DNA of 51,567 nucleotides from Candidatus Kapaibacterium sp. (GTDB lineage: Bacteria > Bacteroidota > Ignavibacteria > Kapaibacteriales > UBA2268). The DNA lies in assembly GCA_937927515.1 (NCBI GenBank), contig CALBDO010000022.1, forward strand, positions 1-51,567. The letters are read 5' to 3'. Shown piece after piece: positions 26,539 through 35,310 of the stretch; within the stretch, counting starts at the first letter, position 1, and every line of letters starts with the position of its first letter. The position numbers and the translations under genes are program-made. The notes beneath the pieces were generated by a model, which was not told where the DNA came from, did not search any database, and was given only the letters and a program-made list of their open reading frames with translations.

Positions 26539-27429
26539 ATGAAAAGAATAGGAATTTACGAAAATGCATCCAAACCCGAAGCTATAAGCTGCGCGATTTA
26601 TGCGGCTAAGAAATTAATCAAGATGGAAGTGCAATGTTATGCGAAGAAAGATTTAATTGAGAAGCTCGACCCGGAACTTGCCAAGAATTTTGAAGAGATA
26701 GAAGAGAACGAGTTCGAAAAGTTCATCGATGTATTAATTTCCTTCGGTGGTGATGGTACAATGCTCTCTGCTTCCAATCTTTTGCTAAAATCTAACATAC
26801 CAATAATGGGAGTTAATGTAGGAAAGCTTGGATTTCTTGCGGAGTATTCTGTGGAGGATTTAGACAAAGCTTTGATAGATTTGGTCGAGGGGAACTTTCG
26901 TGTTGTGGACAGAAGCGTTCTCGAGGGAATTGTAGGAGGTAGAACTTTATACGCCCTCAACGATTTTGTAATAGAAAAGCGAGGCTCCTCGAGAATGATA
27001 ACCGTCTCGGCATACACAAACGACCACTATATAGGAGATTACCGAGGCGATGGCTTGATTGTGACGACCCCGACAGGCTCGACAGCATATTCTCTTTCGT
27101 GTGGAGGTCCAATACTTTCGCCCTCGACAAAGGTTATTTGCTTAACCCCGATTGCACCACATTCATTGACATACCGCCCGCTTGTCCTACCAGATACAAA
27201 TGAGATTGAATTGAAAACAGTTTCACCCACTGGCGAGGCTAATTTCGTTGCCGACGGCAGGACTATTGTCCGAATTTTAGACAACGAAAGCGTTAGAATA
27301 AAAAAATCGGACTATGTGGTTAAATTGGTAAAACCAACCAATAGCACTTATTACGACTTGCTACGAAAGAAGCTTCTTTGGGCTGCAAACGTCTACAACG
27401 AAACAATTAAATGTCGAAAAAGTGATTAA
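26539..27429 (+). CDS. nadK: NAD kinase
   Basis: A 296-residue enzyme that phosphorylates NAD to NADP. The GGDGT motif is at 70-74, and the second conserved stretch GDGLIVTTPTGSTAYSLS plus GGPILSP is in the C-terminal half. The ATG at 26539 gives the normal MKRIGIY start; an in-frame upstream start would add eight residues that overlap the T-rich leader. lgt begins 3 nt after its stop, so the pair is an operon. Confidence 0.95.
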   Translation: MKRIGIYENASKPEAISCAIYAAKKLIKMEVQCYAKKDLIEKLDPELAKNFEEIEENEFEKFIDVLISFGGDGTMLSASNLLLKSNIPIMGVNVGKLGFLAEYSVEDLDKALIDLVEGNFRVVDRSVLEGIVGGRTLYALNDFVIEKRGSSRMITVSAYTNDHYIGDYRGDGLIVTTPTGSTAYSLSCGGPILSPSTKVICLTPIAPHSLTYRPLVLPDTNEIELKTVSPTGEANFVADGRTIVRILDNESVRIKKSDYVVKLVKPTNSTYYDLLRKKLLWAANVYNETIKCRKSD

Positions 27430-27432
27430 TAT

Positions 27433-28239
27433 ATGGACCCATCTTCATATTTTCATTGGACTGGCAATCCCGAGATATTACGAATAGGAAGTTTTGCAAT
27501 TCGTTGGTATGGCGTGCTTTTTGCACTTGGATTTATAGTTGGATATCAAATAATGCTGTACATTTTCAAGCGAGAGAACAAACCGATAAAGGAGTTGGAA
27601 GGCTTGGTCTTTTATGTGATAATTGGTACAGTAGTTGGGGCACGACTCGGGCATTGCTTTTTTTACGAGCCGGAGTACTATTTGCGAAACCCGCTGGAAA
27701 TACCAATGGTCTGGCATGGTGGGCTTGCAAGCCACGGCGGAGCAATCGGTGTTCTTTTGGCTTTGTGGCTTTACACGCGCAGGCACAAGAAAATGAATTT
27801 GATGTGGTTGCTGGATAGAATAGTTGTCCCTACTGCTCTTGCTGCTTCGTTTATCCGAATTGGCAACTTTTTCAACCACGAGATTATTGGAAAACCCACA
27901 AGCGTACCTTGGGCAATTGTTTTTAATATTTTCCACGGCAGAGAAGTCGTCGGGATTACCCCACCAGTGCATCCATCTCAATTGTACGAAGCTATAGCAT
28001 ATTTGTTAATTTTTATTCTGCTTTTTATTTTTTACAAAAAAAACATATTTCAATCCTCGGGTAAACCATTCGGGCTATTTTTCTTGTTGGTCTTCACTGC
28101 ACGGTTTTTCATAGAATTTACCAAAGCACCGCAGGCAGATTTCGAAAAGTACCTACCCTTTAGCATGGGGCAATTGTTGAGCATACCTTTTATAATAGCT
28201 GGATTGTATTTTTTATTGAGAAGCAAGAAGAGTACGTAG
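27433..28239 (+). CDS. lgt: Prolipoprotein diacylglyceryl transferase
   Basis: A 268-residue inner-membrane enzyme that transfers diacylglyceryl from phosphatidylglycerol to the lipobox cysteine of prolipoproteins. About seven membrane segments are visible. The family motifs GGLASHGGAIG, RIGNFFNHEIIGKPT and HPSQLYEA are present. It acts on lipoproteins such as the PstS-like protein encoded at 32.6 kb. Confidence 0.95.
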   Translation: MDPSSYFHWTGNPEILRIGSFAIRWYGVLFALGFIVGYQIMLYIFKRENKPIKELEGLVFYVIIGTVVGARLGHCFFYEPEYYLRNPLEIPMVWHGGLASHGGAIGVLLALWLYTRRHKKMNLMWLLDRIVVPTALAASFIRIGNFFNHEIIGKPTSVPWAIVFNIFHGREVVGITPPVHPSQLYEAIAYLLIFILLFIFYKKNIFQSSGKPFGLFFLLVFTARFFIEFTKAPQADFEKYLPFSMGQLLSIPFIIAGLYFLLRSKKST

Positions 28240-28295
28240 GGGAGAGGTAAATTATTTTTTATAAAAAATTACCACATAATTTTTTAGGAGGATTT

Positions 28296-29018
28296 ATGAA
28301 AGGTTCTGTCAATTTTGCTTTTTTATTTGCAACATTGCTAATTTTTGCTCAAATTACAACATATTCACAGGAGCAAAAAGCCTCGGAAAGAATTAACGGT
28401 GGTATGGGCTATTTTATGGCTGGTGGTCACATTTTAAGTATAAGTTCTTTGAATACAAGACTTGCCAATAGGGGCTATCCGAAATTTTCGAGCACGTTCA
28501 CATCCTTCGGTGGCGGTGGCCATGCTGTTATTTCGAATTTCATTATTGGAGGCGAGGGGCATGGGATTATTGGAAGCGACCAAACGAACGACAAGTCGAC
28601 TCTAAGTTTGAGTGCTGGCTACGGCTTGGTTGATTTTGGCTACTTAATGTATTCAAAAGGAGGCCTAAGCGTATATCCTTTGGTTGGATTTGGTGGTGCT
28701 GGACTAAGTTTGAACATATCACAAAGGCAGATACCTACATTTGACGAGGTTTTAGATAGTTTGAAAGGGCACGTAGAATTGTCCACTGGGTCTTTTTTGC
28801 TTCATTTTGCAATAGGTGTAGATTATTTGTTGTCGTTTGGCAAACAAGAGGATTCTCGTGGAGGTTTATTGATTGGTTTGCGAATCGGAGCTACATTTAC
28901 ACCTGTTGCGGGGGACTGGAAATTTGATGAGATTAAAGTAGCCAATGGTCCGAGTGTTGGTATAAATGGAGTATATCTGCGACTGATGTTTGGTGGGGGC
29001 GGTATTTCCAGGCAATAA
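28296..29018 (+). CDS. Exported beta-rich protein, probable small outer-membrane barrel
   Basis: A 240-residue protein with an AGGAGG ribosome site and a signal peptide (residues 1-~25, cut near TTYSQ). The rest is glycine-rich with alternating hydrophobic strands (e.g. GGGGHAVISNFIIGGEGHG, LSAGYGLVDFGYLMYSKGG, GLLIGLRIGATF). It lacks the terminal aromatic typical of barrels but ends VYLRLMFGGG. No family is recognised. It stands alone between lgt and the STAS gene. Confidence 0.55.
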   Translation: MKGSVNFAFLFATLLIFAQITTYSQEQKASERINGGMGYFMAGGHILSISSLNTRLANRGYPKFSSTFTSFGGGGHAVISNFIIGGEGHGIIGSDQTNDKSTLSLSAGYGLVDFGYLMYSKGGLSVYPLVGFGGAGLSLNISQRQIPTFDEVLDSLKGHVELSTGSFLLHFAIGVDYLLSFGKQEDSRGGLLIGLRIGATFTPVAGDWKFDEIKVANGPSVGINGVYLRLMFGGGGISRQ

Positions 29019-29160
29019 GCAAACATCGACGTTTTTGGTATTAATCATGCATTTAAGTGGCGAAATCATTTTAATTTTTTTATAAAACATATTTTTACAA
29101 ATTTCATTCAAAGGCTTTAATCCTTAAGAAAATCTTAACATATATATTGTTTTTTTTCAT

Positions 29161-29168
29161 TAGTTTTG
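29161..29168 (+). promoter_or_regulatory. Bacteroidota-type -7 box before the STAS gene
   Basis: TAGTTTTG matches TAnnTTTG, 19 nt before the ATG. A -33 TTTG at the correct distance is not seen. Confidence 0.35.
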
Positions 29169-29187
29169 AATTTTTAAAAATCAAAAA

Positions 29188-29526
29188 ATGTCGAGAATAA
29201 AAGTCGAAGAGCAAATAGGTGGATTTGTTGTTTATCTAAAAGGTGATTTCATTGGAGGGGAAGAGACCGACGAGTTAAGAAAGAATCTAAAAGAATTAGC
29301 CGAAAGTAAGAAGAATAAAATTATAATCGATATGGGTAAAGTAACATATCTGAATTCCACGGCACTAGGTGTTTTAATTTCTGCTTATGCTAGTGTAACC
29401 AAAAAGGGTGGTACAATAGTCTTATGTAATTTGGATAAATCAATAGAGAATTTATTTGTTATCACGAAGTTATCAACAATTTTTCCTATATATTCTTCCA
29501 TCGAGGAGGCAATTAAAAATTTATAA
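29188..29526 (+). CDS. STAS-domain anti-sigma factor antagonist
   Basis: A 112-residue single STAS domain like SpoIIAA/RsbV. The conserved DMGKVTYLNSTALGVL segment includes S57, the serine that partner kinases phosphorylate in this family. In partner-switching systems the unphosphorylated form binds an anti-sigma factor or kinase. No anti-sigma kinase or phosphatase lies next to it, so its partner is not known from this window. It is followed 42 nt later by exbB but may be transcribed separately. Confidence 0.85.
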   Translation: MSRIKVEEQIGGFVVYLKGDFIGGEETDELRKNLKELAESKKNKIIIDMGKVTYLNSTALGVLISAYASVTKKGGTIVLCNLDKSIENLFVITKLSTIFPIYSSIEEAIKNL

Positions 29527-29568
29527 AATTAAGTTAGCATTTTATTATCAATAATAAGTAGGTACTAT

Positions 29569-30351
29569 ATGAAAAAAGCATTCAATGTAATCGTTATCAC
29601 ACTTGCATTAATCATTGCGTTCGCTGTGTACTTTTTCTATTTTGGCAATCCGAATAATTTCGAAGACCCAGCAACGAAGAAGAAACCCAAGAAAGGCAGT
29701 GTAGTCGGGGCAATTTATACTGGCGGACCAATTGTAGGAATTCTTATGAGCCTGCTGATTATATCTATCACTTTTGTGTTTGAAAGGACTTTTTCGATTA
29801 ACAAGGCGAAAGGCAAGGGCGACCTTTCAGTATTTGTAAAGAACGTTTTGGATAAACTGGCGAAAGGGGAACTTGATGATGCCCTGAAAGAATGTGATAA
29901 CCAAAGGGGCAGCCTTGCCAATATCTTAAGGGCGGGGATAGAGCGCTTTGTACAAGTGGAAAAGGACCCCAACTTCCCTGTTGAGAAAAAGCTAACAGAG
30001 GTTCAAAGAGCAATCGACGAGGCAACGAACCTCGAGACACCACTTTTGGAAAAGAACCTTGTTATTCTTTCCACAATTGCTTCCGTATCGGTATTGTTTG
30101 GTCTGTTGGGAACAACGATAGGAATGATTCGTGCCTTTGCTGCATTTGGAGAGACTGGAACAGTAGATGCAACCCAATTGGCGATTGGTATCTCGGAAGC
30201 ATTGTACAATACAGCTGGTGGTCTTGCGGCTGCTATCGTTTCTATTATTTTCTTTAATTACTTTACAACCAAAGTGGATAATTATCTTTATATGATAGAT
30301 GAAGCAATTTTAAACGTTACTCAAATATTTACGCTTAGATTGAAACAATAG
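29569..30351 (+). CDS. exbB: MotA/TolQ/ExbB proton channel family protein
   Basis: A 260-residue inner-membrane proton channel subunit that uses the proton gradient to energise TonB. It has an N-terminal membrane segment (~5-25), a linker, a second one (~52-70), a cytoplasmic loop, and two final segments around 160-185 and 205-230. The conserved LFGLLGTTIGMIRAF and ALYNTAGGLAAAIVSI stretches are typical. It is followed by two exbD genes and tonB, the usual Bacteroidota arrangement. Confidence 0.92.
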   Translation: MKKAFNVIVITLALIIAFAVYFFYFGNPNNFEDPATKKKPKKGSVVGAIYTGGPIVGILMSLLIISITFVFERTFSINKAKGKGDLSVFVKNVLDKLAKGELDDALKECDNQRGSLANILRAGIERFVQVEKDPNFPVEKKLTEVQRAIDEATNLETPLLEKNLVILSTIASVSVLFGLLGTTIGMIRAFAAFGETGTVDATQLAIGISEALYNTAGGLAAAIVSIIFFNYFTTKVDNYLYMIDEAILNVTQIFTLRLKQ

Positions 30352-30367
30352 AGCAAAGGAGGCAGTC

Positions 30368-30913
30368 GTGCCAAAAATAAAAAAGAAAAGAATGGGATTT
30401 GTTATCGACCTAACGCCTTTGGTCGATATCACTTTCCTTTTGCTTACATTTTTAATGTTCACTGCAAAGTTTAAATCCGAAGCCGAAGCCGAAAAACAAT
30501 TTACAATTCGTAGGCCCACAGTTTCCCCAGACACAACCAAGTTGCCCGAACGCGATTTGGCTATAATTAATATAGCAATTGATGATAAAGTGCCCACCGA
30601 TACATCTTATTATTATGGTTTGACAAACACAAAGGATATTCAGCAGATTTACCAATTGGTTCCAGAGGTACCAGCAGAATTTTACAACAAAGCTTTGATA
30701 AAAGTCGATACGGTAATGCTTGGGAAATTAATCCGGGCAACGCTTTCGGTGCGAAGTTCGACACGATTTGCAATTGATGCAGACCGGCGTATACGATTCA
30801 AATGGGTCGAAGATGCTATGAACATTCTGCGAAGGAATCGCGCTTTTGTTTTCAACTTCGTTACCGATAAAAGACGCGGGGGCGAAGAGGAAAAATCAAT
30901 GGAAAAGAAATAA
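30368..30913 (+). CDS. exbD: Biopolymer transport protein ExbD/TolR (first copy)
   Basis: A 181-residue ExbD-type protein with one membrane segment (~14-32) and a periplasmic domain. The LTPLVDITFLLLTFLMFT motif contains the membrane aspartate used for proton conduction. It starts with GTG behind an AAAGGAGG ribosome site. It sits between exbB and a second, longer exbD. Confidence 0.92.
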   Translation: MPKIKKKRMGFVIDLTPLVDITFLLLTFLMFTAKFKSEAEAEKQFTIRRPTVSPDTTKLPERDLAIINIAIDDKVPTDTSYYYGLTNTKDIQQIYQLVPEVPAEFYNKALIKVDTVMLGKLIRATLSVRSSTRFAIDADRRIRFKWVEDAMNILRRNRAFVFNFVTDKRRGGEEEKSMEKK

Positions 30914-30949
30914 TAGATATGTTTATTTATCGTTTAACTTTTTGAGTAG

Positions 30950-30957
30950 TAATTTTG
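30950..30957 (+). promoter_or_regulatory. Bacteroidota-type -7 box before the second exbD
   Basis: TAATTTTG matches TAnnTTTG, 32 nt before the ATG of the second exbD in a 76-nt gap. The -33 partner is only TTTA, so an internal promoter here is tentative. Confidence 0.35.
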
Positions 30958-30989
30958 TCTATTTAGGTAAGAATAATTAAGGAGAAAAA

Positions 30990-31580
30990 ATGGCTGGTGG
31001 TGGTGGCGCTCTTGAAATACCGGAAAGACAAAAGCGGGGTAAAATAGTTCGAAGAAAGAAAAAGAAAAGAATTGGTTTTAGGATAGACCTTACTCCTTTG
31101 GTAGATATAACTTTCTTGCTTTTAACATTCTTTATGTTTACAACAACAATGTTGAAGCCCCAGATAATGGAGATGCGAATTCCTCCGGAAATGTATGCAA
31201 AGGTAGAGGTTCGAGCCTCTGAACTATTGACCCTAATGCTTACACCCGAAAATAAATTGTATTGGTACAAAGGTATAGCCGACCAGAATAATCCACCTCA
31301 AGAAATATCAATATCAAAGCTTCGAGCATTGGCTATTGAGAAGAACTTGGAACCAACTGTAAAGAATAGACTTATCACAGTGTTGAAGATATCGCCCGAG
31401 GCAAATTATGCCCGCGTTGTAGAGATACTCGATGAATTAAATCAAGCTGAAATCCCAATAACCGAAGCCATTACAAAAGAAGTTGACGAAAAAGGAGAGC
31501 CTGTAAAAAGACAACGAAAATTCACAATTGCACCTCTGACAGAAGAAGATTTAAAATTATTACAAGGGGAGGGAAAATGA
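30990..31580 (+). CDS. exbD: Biopolymer transport protein ExbD/TolR (second copy)
   Basis: A 196-residue ExbD paralogue with a Gly/Lys-rich cytoplasmic start, a membrane segment with the LTPLVDITFLLLTFFMFT motif (~32-50), and a longer periplasmic part. An AAGGAG ribosome site is present. Its stop overlaps the tonB start (ATGA), so the two are translationally coupled. Two dissimilar ExbDs per cluster are common in Bacteroidota. Confidence 0.92.
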   Translation: MAGGGGALEIPERQKRGKIVRRKKKKRIGFRIDLTPLVDITFLLLTFFMFTTTMLKPQIMEMRIPPEMYAKVEVRASELLTLMLTPENKLYWYKGIADQNNPPQEISISKLRALAIEKNLEPTVKNRLITVLKISPEANYARVVEILDELNQAEIPITEAITKEVDEKGEPVKRQRKFTIAPLTEEDLKLLQGEGK

Positions 31581-32359
31581 CAAACAAAGTGATTGAATTA
31601 CCGCCCCCACCCACTTATGGGTTCGCTGAACTTAAACTTTTAATTCCCCGAAATACACTAAGGGGATTTATCATCACGGTTTCGGTTTTCCTTTTGCTAT
31701 TGCTGGCTTATTACATATATGCAAAAGCATCCGAGCGTAGTGCAGTGGCATTACCACGAGCACCTATTAGTAAAATTACCCTCGGTGGTCCAATTCAGCA
31801 GTTGGAAGAGCAGAAGGAAGATGCACCGCCACCTCCGCCAACGCAACAAGTTATGGAAATTGCTACAGCTGCAAAGGCTGGGACACCTGTGCCAATACCT
31901 GATGCTGAAATTAAAGAAGACCTAAAAGAATTTGCATCTTTCGAAAAATTGAGCGAATCGCTTGCTCGAGAAAAAGGACAAGAAATTGATATCAGTCAAT
32001 TACCCCAAGATTTCAGTCTCGACCAGAAAGTTGAAATTAAACAAAAAGAAGAAGAACCCGATATCGATGAATTCATCCCCGTCGAAAAAGAACCATACAT
32101 CGACCTGGCGGACTTGCAACGAAAAATAGTCTATCCCGAAATGGCACGCAAGGCTGGTATCGAGGGACAAGTCGTTGTTCGTGTTTTGGTAGACAAAAAT
32201 GGCAAGCCCAAAAAAGTTGTCGTTCAATCTTCAGATTCTCAAATGTTGAACCAAGCCGCAATCGATGCTGTAATGAAATCCACTTTTACACCAGCAATTC
32301 AAAATGGGCAGCCTATCGTTTGCTGGGTAAGCATACCTATTCGCTTTAAATTGCGATGA
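31577..32359 (+). CDS. tonB: TonB-family energy transducer
   Basis: A 260-residue protein with one membrane segment (~35-55, FIITVSVFLLLLLAYYIYA), a Pro/Glu-rich periplasmic spacer (APPPPPTQQ) and a C-terminal TonB domain (~180-260: YPEMARKAGIEGQVVVRVLV, then VDKNGKPKKVVV and ending IPIRFKLR). It couples the ExbB/ExbD motor to outer-membrane transporters. It overlaps the second exbD by 4 nt, and a strong terminator follows. Confidence 0.93.
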   Translation: MTNKVIELPPPPTYGFAELKLLIPRNTLRGFIITVSVFLLLLLAYYIYAKASERSAVALPRAPISKITLGGPIQQLEEQKEDAPPPPPTQQVMEIATAAKAGTPVPIPDAEIKEDLKEFASFEKLSESLAREKGQEIDISQLPQDFSLDQKVEIKQKEEEPDIDEFIPVEKEPYIDLADLQRKIVYPEMARKAGIEGQVVVRVLVDKNGKPKKVVVQSSDSQMLNQAAIDAVMKSTFTPAIQNGQPIVCWVSIPIRFKLR

Positions 32360-32380
32360 AATCTGAGAGTTTTTCAACCG

Positions 32381-32428
32381 AAAGCGAAGAATCCAAAACA
32401 AAATTTTGGTTCTTCGCTTTTGTTTTTT
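32381..32428 (+). terminator. Intrinsic terminator after tonB
   Basis: An 11-bp stem (AAAGCGAAGAA / TTCTTCGCTTT) continues past one bulged T into a 6-bp inner stem (CCAAAA / TTTTGG), followed by TGTTTTTT. It lies 22 nt after the tonB stop. The next three genes may therefore be transcribed by read-through or from a separate start. Confidence 0.85.
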
Positions 32429-32460
32429 ACTTTTGCATTTTTGAATAATTCTGGCTAACG

Positions 32461-32664
32461 GTGGTTTTTCTTAATTATGCTGTAAGGGTTATAACAATAC
32501 TTGTTGGGATTTTTTTTCTTACGGGTAGACTTTTTTACGAACATCCATATAAGCTTGAACTTCAATTTATCGGGGGCTTGTTGATTGTTTGGGGGATTTA
32601 TCGAATCTTTTCTTACAGGAAAGCTTTGAAGGAGTGGGAAAATGCTAAAAATGATGAGGATTAG
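32461..32664 (+). CDS. Small membrane protein of the TonB cluster
   Basis: A 67-residue protein with two hydrophobic segments (~5-22 and ~36-50) and a charged C-terminus (KALKEWENAKNDED). Translation would start at GTG, since the frame is closed 15 nt upstream and has no ATG. The last 23 nt overlap the start of the PstS-like gene, which supports real translation by coupling. No family is recognised; small proteins at this position are seen in comparable Bacteroidota clusters. Confidence 0.65.
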   Translation: MVFLNYAVRVITILVGIFFLTGRLFYEHPYKLELQFIGGLLIVWGIYRIFSYRKALKEWENAKNDED

Positions 32665-33544
32665 ATTAATATTTTTAATAATTGCTTCTTTTGCTTCCTG
32701 TACACCGAAAGAAGCACCAACAGAAGAACGAAAAATTTTGGTTTACTGCGACGAAGCAATATACAATCTTTTGTTGCCTTGTGTAAAGCATTACGACTCT
32801 ACTGGTAGCGTTGTTAAAGTAACTTTCCGAAAGACAACGGCTTGGGATGCAATGGCGAAATTGCTTGCCAGAGAAACAGATGCTATAATCATTGCTAGGG
32901 ATTATACTTTCTACGAAGACTCTTTAATGAAGGCATTTGGGGTTTTTCCACATACACGACTTACTCTTGCATACGATGCTCTTGTTTTTTATGTGGCAAA
33001 AGATTCGCCACTCGATACTCTCACGCATGAACAAATAAAAAATTACCTCACCGACAAAAATTATTCTCTAAAACGTCGTTATAAACAGTTGCCATCCGAA
33101 CCTATAATTGCTGTCAATAGTCCAATGTCTTCGGAATTGGTAAATTTGAATTACTTAGTACTAAGAGGTGGAAAAATTGAACGCCCTGTGAAGATTTTCC
33201 AAACACACGATAGTGTTAAAAACTATGTAAAGGCAAATCCTTATGCAATTGGAATAGGCTATCTTTCTCATCTTTTTGCCGAGCCAGAGCTTCGTGCCTT
33301 GCCAGTAAGTTTTGTCGATTCGACGGGCAAATATGTTTTTCCACACAACGTTAACCAACCAAACATACTAAGAGAGTTATATCCATACATTGTAAAGCAC
33401 TACATTTACGTCTTAGATAAATTGAACGACAATGCCATGACATTTGCGAGGTATTTGTACAATCCTGGGTTTGCCCAGAAATTTTTCTTCGAGCATGGTA
33501 TTGTTCCATCAAATGCAGAATTTCGATTAATTGAGGAAGAATGA
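32642..33544 (+). CDS. PstS-like substrate-binding lipoprotein
   Basis: A 300-residue periplasmic binding-protein-like (PBP-like) domain. A lipoprotein signal ends with IASFASC, and C20 is the lipidation site. The fold is suggested by VYCDEAIYNLLLP, the DAIIIARDYTFYEDS segment and ALVFYVAKDSPLDTLTHEQI, typical of the phosphate-binding-like superfamily domain. No pstC/A/B genes are near. The gene sits between tonB and a TPR gene, as in related genomes, so it probably works with the TonB system and not with an ABC transporter. The ligand is unknown. An ATG at 32651 or 32654 could also be the start. Confidence 0.8.
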   Translation: MLKMMRIRLIFLIIASFASCTPKEAPTEERKILVYCDEAIYNLLLPCVKHYDSTGSVVKVTFRKTTAWDAMAKLLARETDAIIIARDYTFYEDSLMKAFGVFPHTRLTLAYDALVFYVAKDSPLDTLTHEQIKNYLTDKNYSLKRRYKQLPSEPIIAVNSPMSSELVNLNYLVLRGGKIERPVKIFQTHDSVKNYVKANPYAIGIGYLSHLFAEPELRALPVSFVDSTGKYVFPHNVNQPNILRELYPYIVKHYIYVLDKLNDNAMTFARYLYNPGFAQKFFFEHGIVPSNAEFRLIEEE

Positions 33545-33545
33545 T

Positions 33546-35252
33546 ATGAAAAAGGTAACAATTATCTTGGCAATCTTATTTATTGTAAGCGAGCTTTTCA
33601 GTCAAGACAATCTTGGCTTATTTAGGCAGTACTACCGCAATGGTATGTTTCAAGAAGCCTATGGACTTTTGCCTTCCCTTGTGAACCAAAAATACAAAGA
33701 CGAGGCAATTTACTTGGCTTTCGGTGATGTTTATTTTGAATTTGAAAAGTATGATTCTGCAAAGATAATGTATCAATATGCTTACGATATTCGCAGAGAC
33801 AACGAAGAGGTCGTCGTAAAGTTGGCACGTGCGCACTCCTACACCAAAGAAACGAACAAAGCTGTTTCGATTTTAAAAGAATTTTTAAAGAAAAACACAG
33901 ACTCTTGGGTGGCGAATCTTGAACTTGGCTATGTCTACCTACGTGCAGACTCCATCAAGCAAGCCGAATATTATATTGCCAAATCAAGAGATTTGAACAA
34001 AGGTAGAGCAGAGCCACTGGTAGCACTTGGGGATTTGTATTACGCACAGAAGGTGTACGAGTTGGCAAGGATGAATTACGAAGAAGCATTGATAATTAAC
34101 CCAAATCTTATAGATGCACGCATTAAACTTGCAACAGCCTACTATTGGCTTGCCAATCGAGAAGCCGACCAGGAGCTTTCGAACGAATTGTTCACGCGCT
34201 CTTTAAAAGAATGGCAAATTGTATCGCAAAAGGACCCAAAAAATGCACGAGCTTGGTTCGAGCAAGGTAAAATACTTTTCTTAGCACAAAGATACGAGGA
34301 TGCATCGCGAGCTTTCTACCAGTATGTGCAACTTCGTCCGAGTGGGACATTGGGAAGGTGGTACTTGGCTCAATCACTTGTAGAAATTGGAAAATGCGAT
34401 TCCGCTGTGGAGCATCTCGAAATAGTGGCAAAAGAGTTGGATTCTGTTGCTTTGAAAGCAAAATTGAAGCTTGCTCGTTGTTATTACGACAATCAAAGTT
34501 TTGCTAAATCTGTAGAAGTTTACAAATCTTTGAAGTCCGAGGAGAACATTTTTGATACCCGAGACTACGAAAGGTTTGCCAGTGCTTATTTGCGAGTTGG
34601 AGATACAACAAGTGCTCTTGAAATCTACGACGAACTCTTTGACCGAAATCCAAAATTATGTGTGCTGAATTACCAAGTGGGTATGTTGGCATACTCAGCG
34701 AAAAATTACAACCAAGTGATTCGGTTTTATAATAAGTATCTGAAAAATCAATGTATCGATTCGCTAAAGGGCAAAATACTCTTTTACTTGGGGAATGCGT
34801 ATTTAAATCTCAATCAGCCAGACTCGGCAGTTGAATATTTGTCTAAGGCTTTGGTGCTCGATACCCTAAATCCGTTGGTTTACATTTATCGAGGAGATGC
34901 CTTTGCAAATTTGAATAAGAAAGACCTTGCCCGAGCAGATTACCAGCAAGCAATCAATATAACCACTGCAAGCAATAAGGAAGCCGACAAAAGGTATATT
35001 CCTTTTGCCTATGGAAAGATGTGCAGTCTTTTGCTCGATATGAAAGATTCCAAAGAGCTGTTGAAAACAGCCAAAAAGTGGACAGAGATAGAACCAAACG
35101 CCGAAAATGCTTGGCTATTCCTAGCTATTTCATACCAATTACAGAAAGATGTGCCCAATGCTTGTAAAGCATGGAAAAAAGTTTTGCAAATTAATCCGAA
35201 GAGTAAAATTGCAAATGATTACTACGAGCAATTGAAGTGTGCATCCGAGTAA
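33546..35252 (+). CDS. Exported tetratricopeptide repeat protein
   Basis: A 568-residue protein with a signal peptide (MKKVTIILAILFIVSELFSQ) and then continuous TPR repeats (e.g. EAIYLAFGDVYFEFEKYDSA, AEPLVALGDLYYAQKVYELA, GKILFYLGNAYLNLNQPDSA). The ATG at 33546 was chosen because the signal peptide starts there; an in-frame upstream start would add five residues. It overlaps no gene but begins one base after the PstS-like stop. TPR proteins usually act as scaffolds. Here it probably assembles with the TonB/ExbBD set in the periplasm. Confidence 0.85.
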   Translation: MKKVTIILAILFIVSELFSQDNLGLFRQYYRNGMFQEAYGLLPSLVNQKYKDEAIYLAFGDVYFEFEKYDSAKIMYQYAYDIRRDNEEVVVKLARAHSYTKETNKAVSILKEFLKKNTDSWVANLELGYVYLRADSIKQAEYYIAKSRDLNKGRAEPLVALGDLYYAQKVYELARMNYEEALIINPNLIDARIKLATAYYWLANREADQELSNELFTRSLKEWQIVSQKDPKNARAWFEQGKILFLAQRYEDASRAFYQYVQLRPSGTLGRWYLAQSLVEIGKCDSAVEHLEIVAKELDSVALKAKLKLARCYYDNQSFAKSVEVYKSLKSEENIFDTRDYERFASAYLRVGDTTSALEIYDELFDRNPKLCVLNYQVGMLAYSAKNYNQVIRFYNKYLKNQCIDSLKGKILFYLGNAYLNLNQPDSAVEYLSKALVLDTLNPLVYIYRGDAFANLNKKDLARADYQQAINITTASNKEADKRYIPFAYGKMCSLLLDMKDSKELLKTAKKWTEIEPNAENAWLFLAISYQLQKDVPNACKAWKKVLQINPKSKIANDYYEQLKCASE

Positions 35253-35310
35253 GTCTGAGTCCCCTACTTCTTCGAACTCTGGTTAAAAATATGTTATTAT
35301 TAGACATTTA

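Noticed and set aside
32642-33544. Phosphate ABC transporter PstS as firm annotation
   Set aside because: No pstC, pstA, pstB or phoU nearby, and the context is a TonB cluster, so only the fold is claimed.
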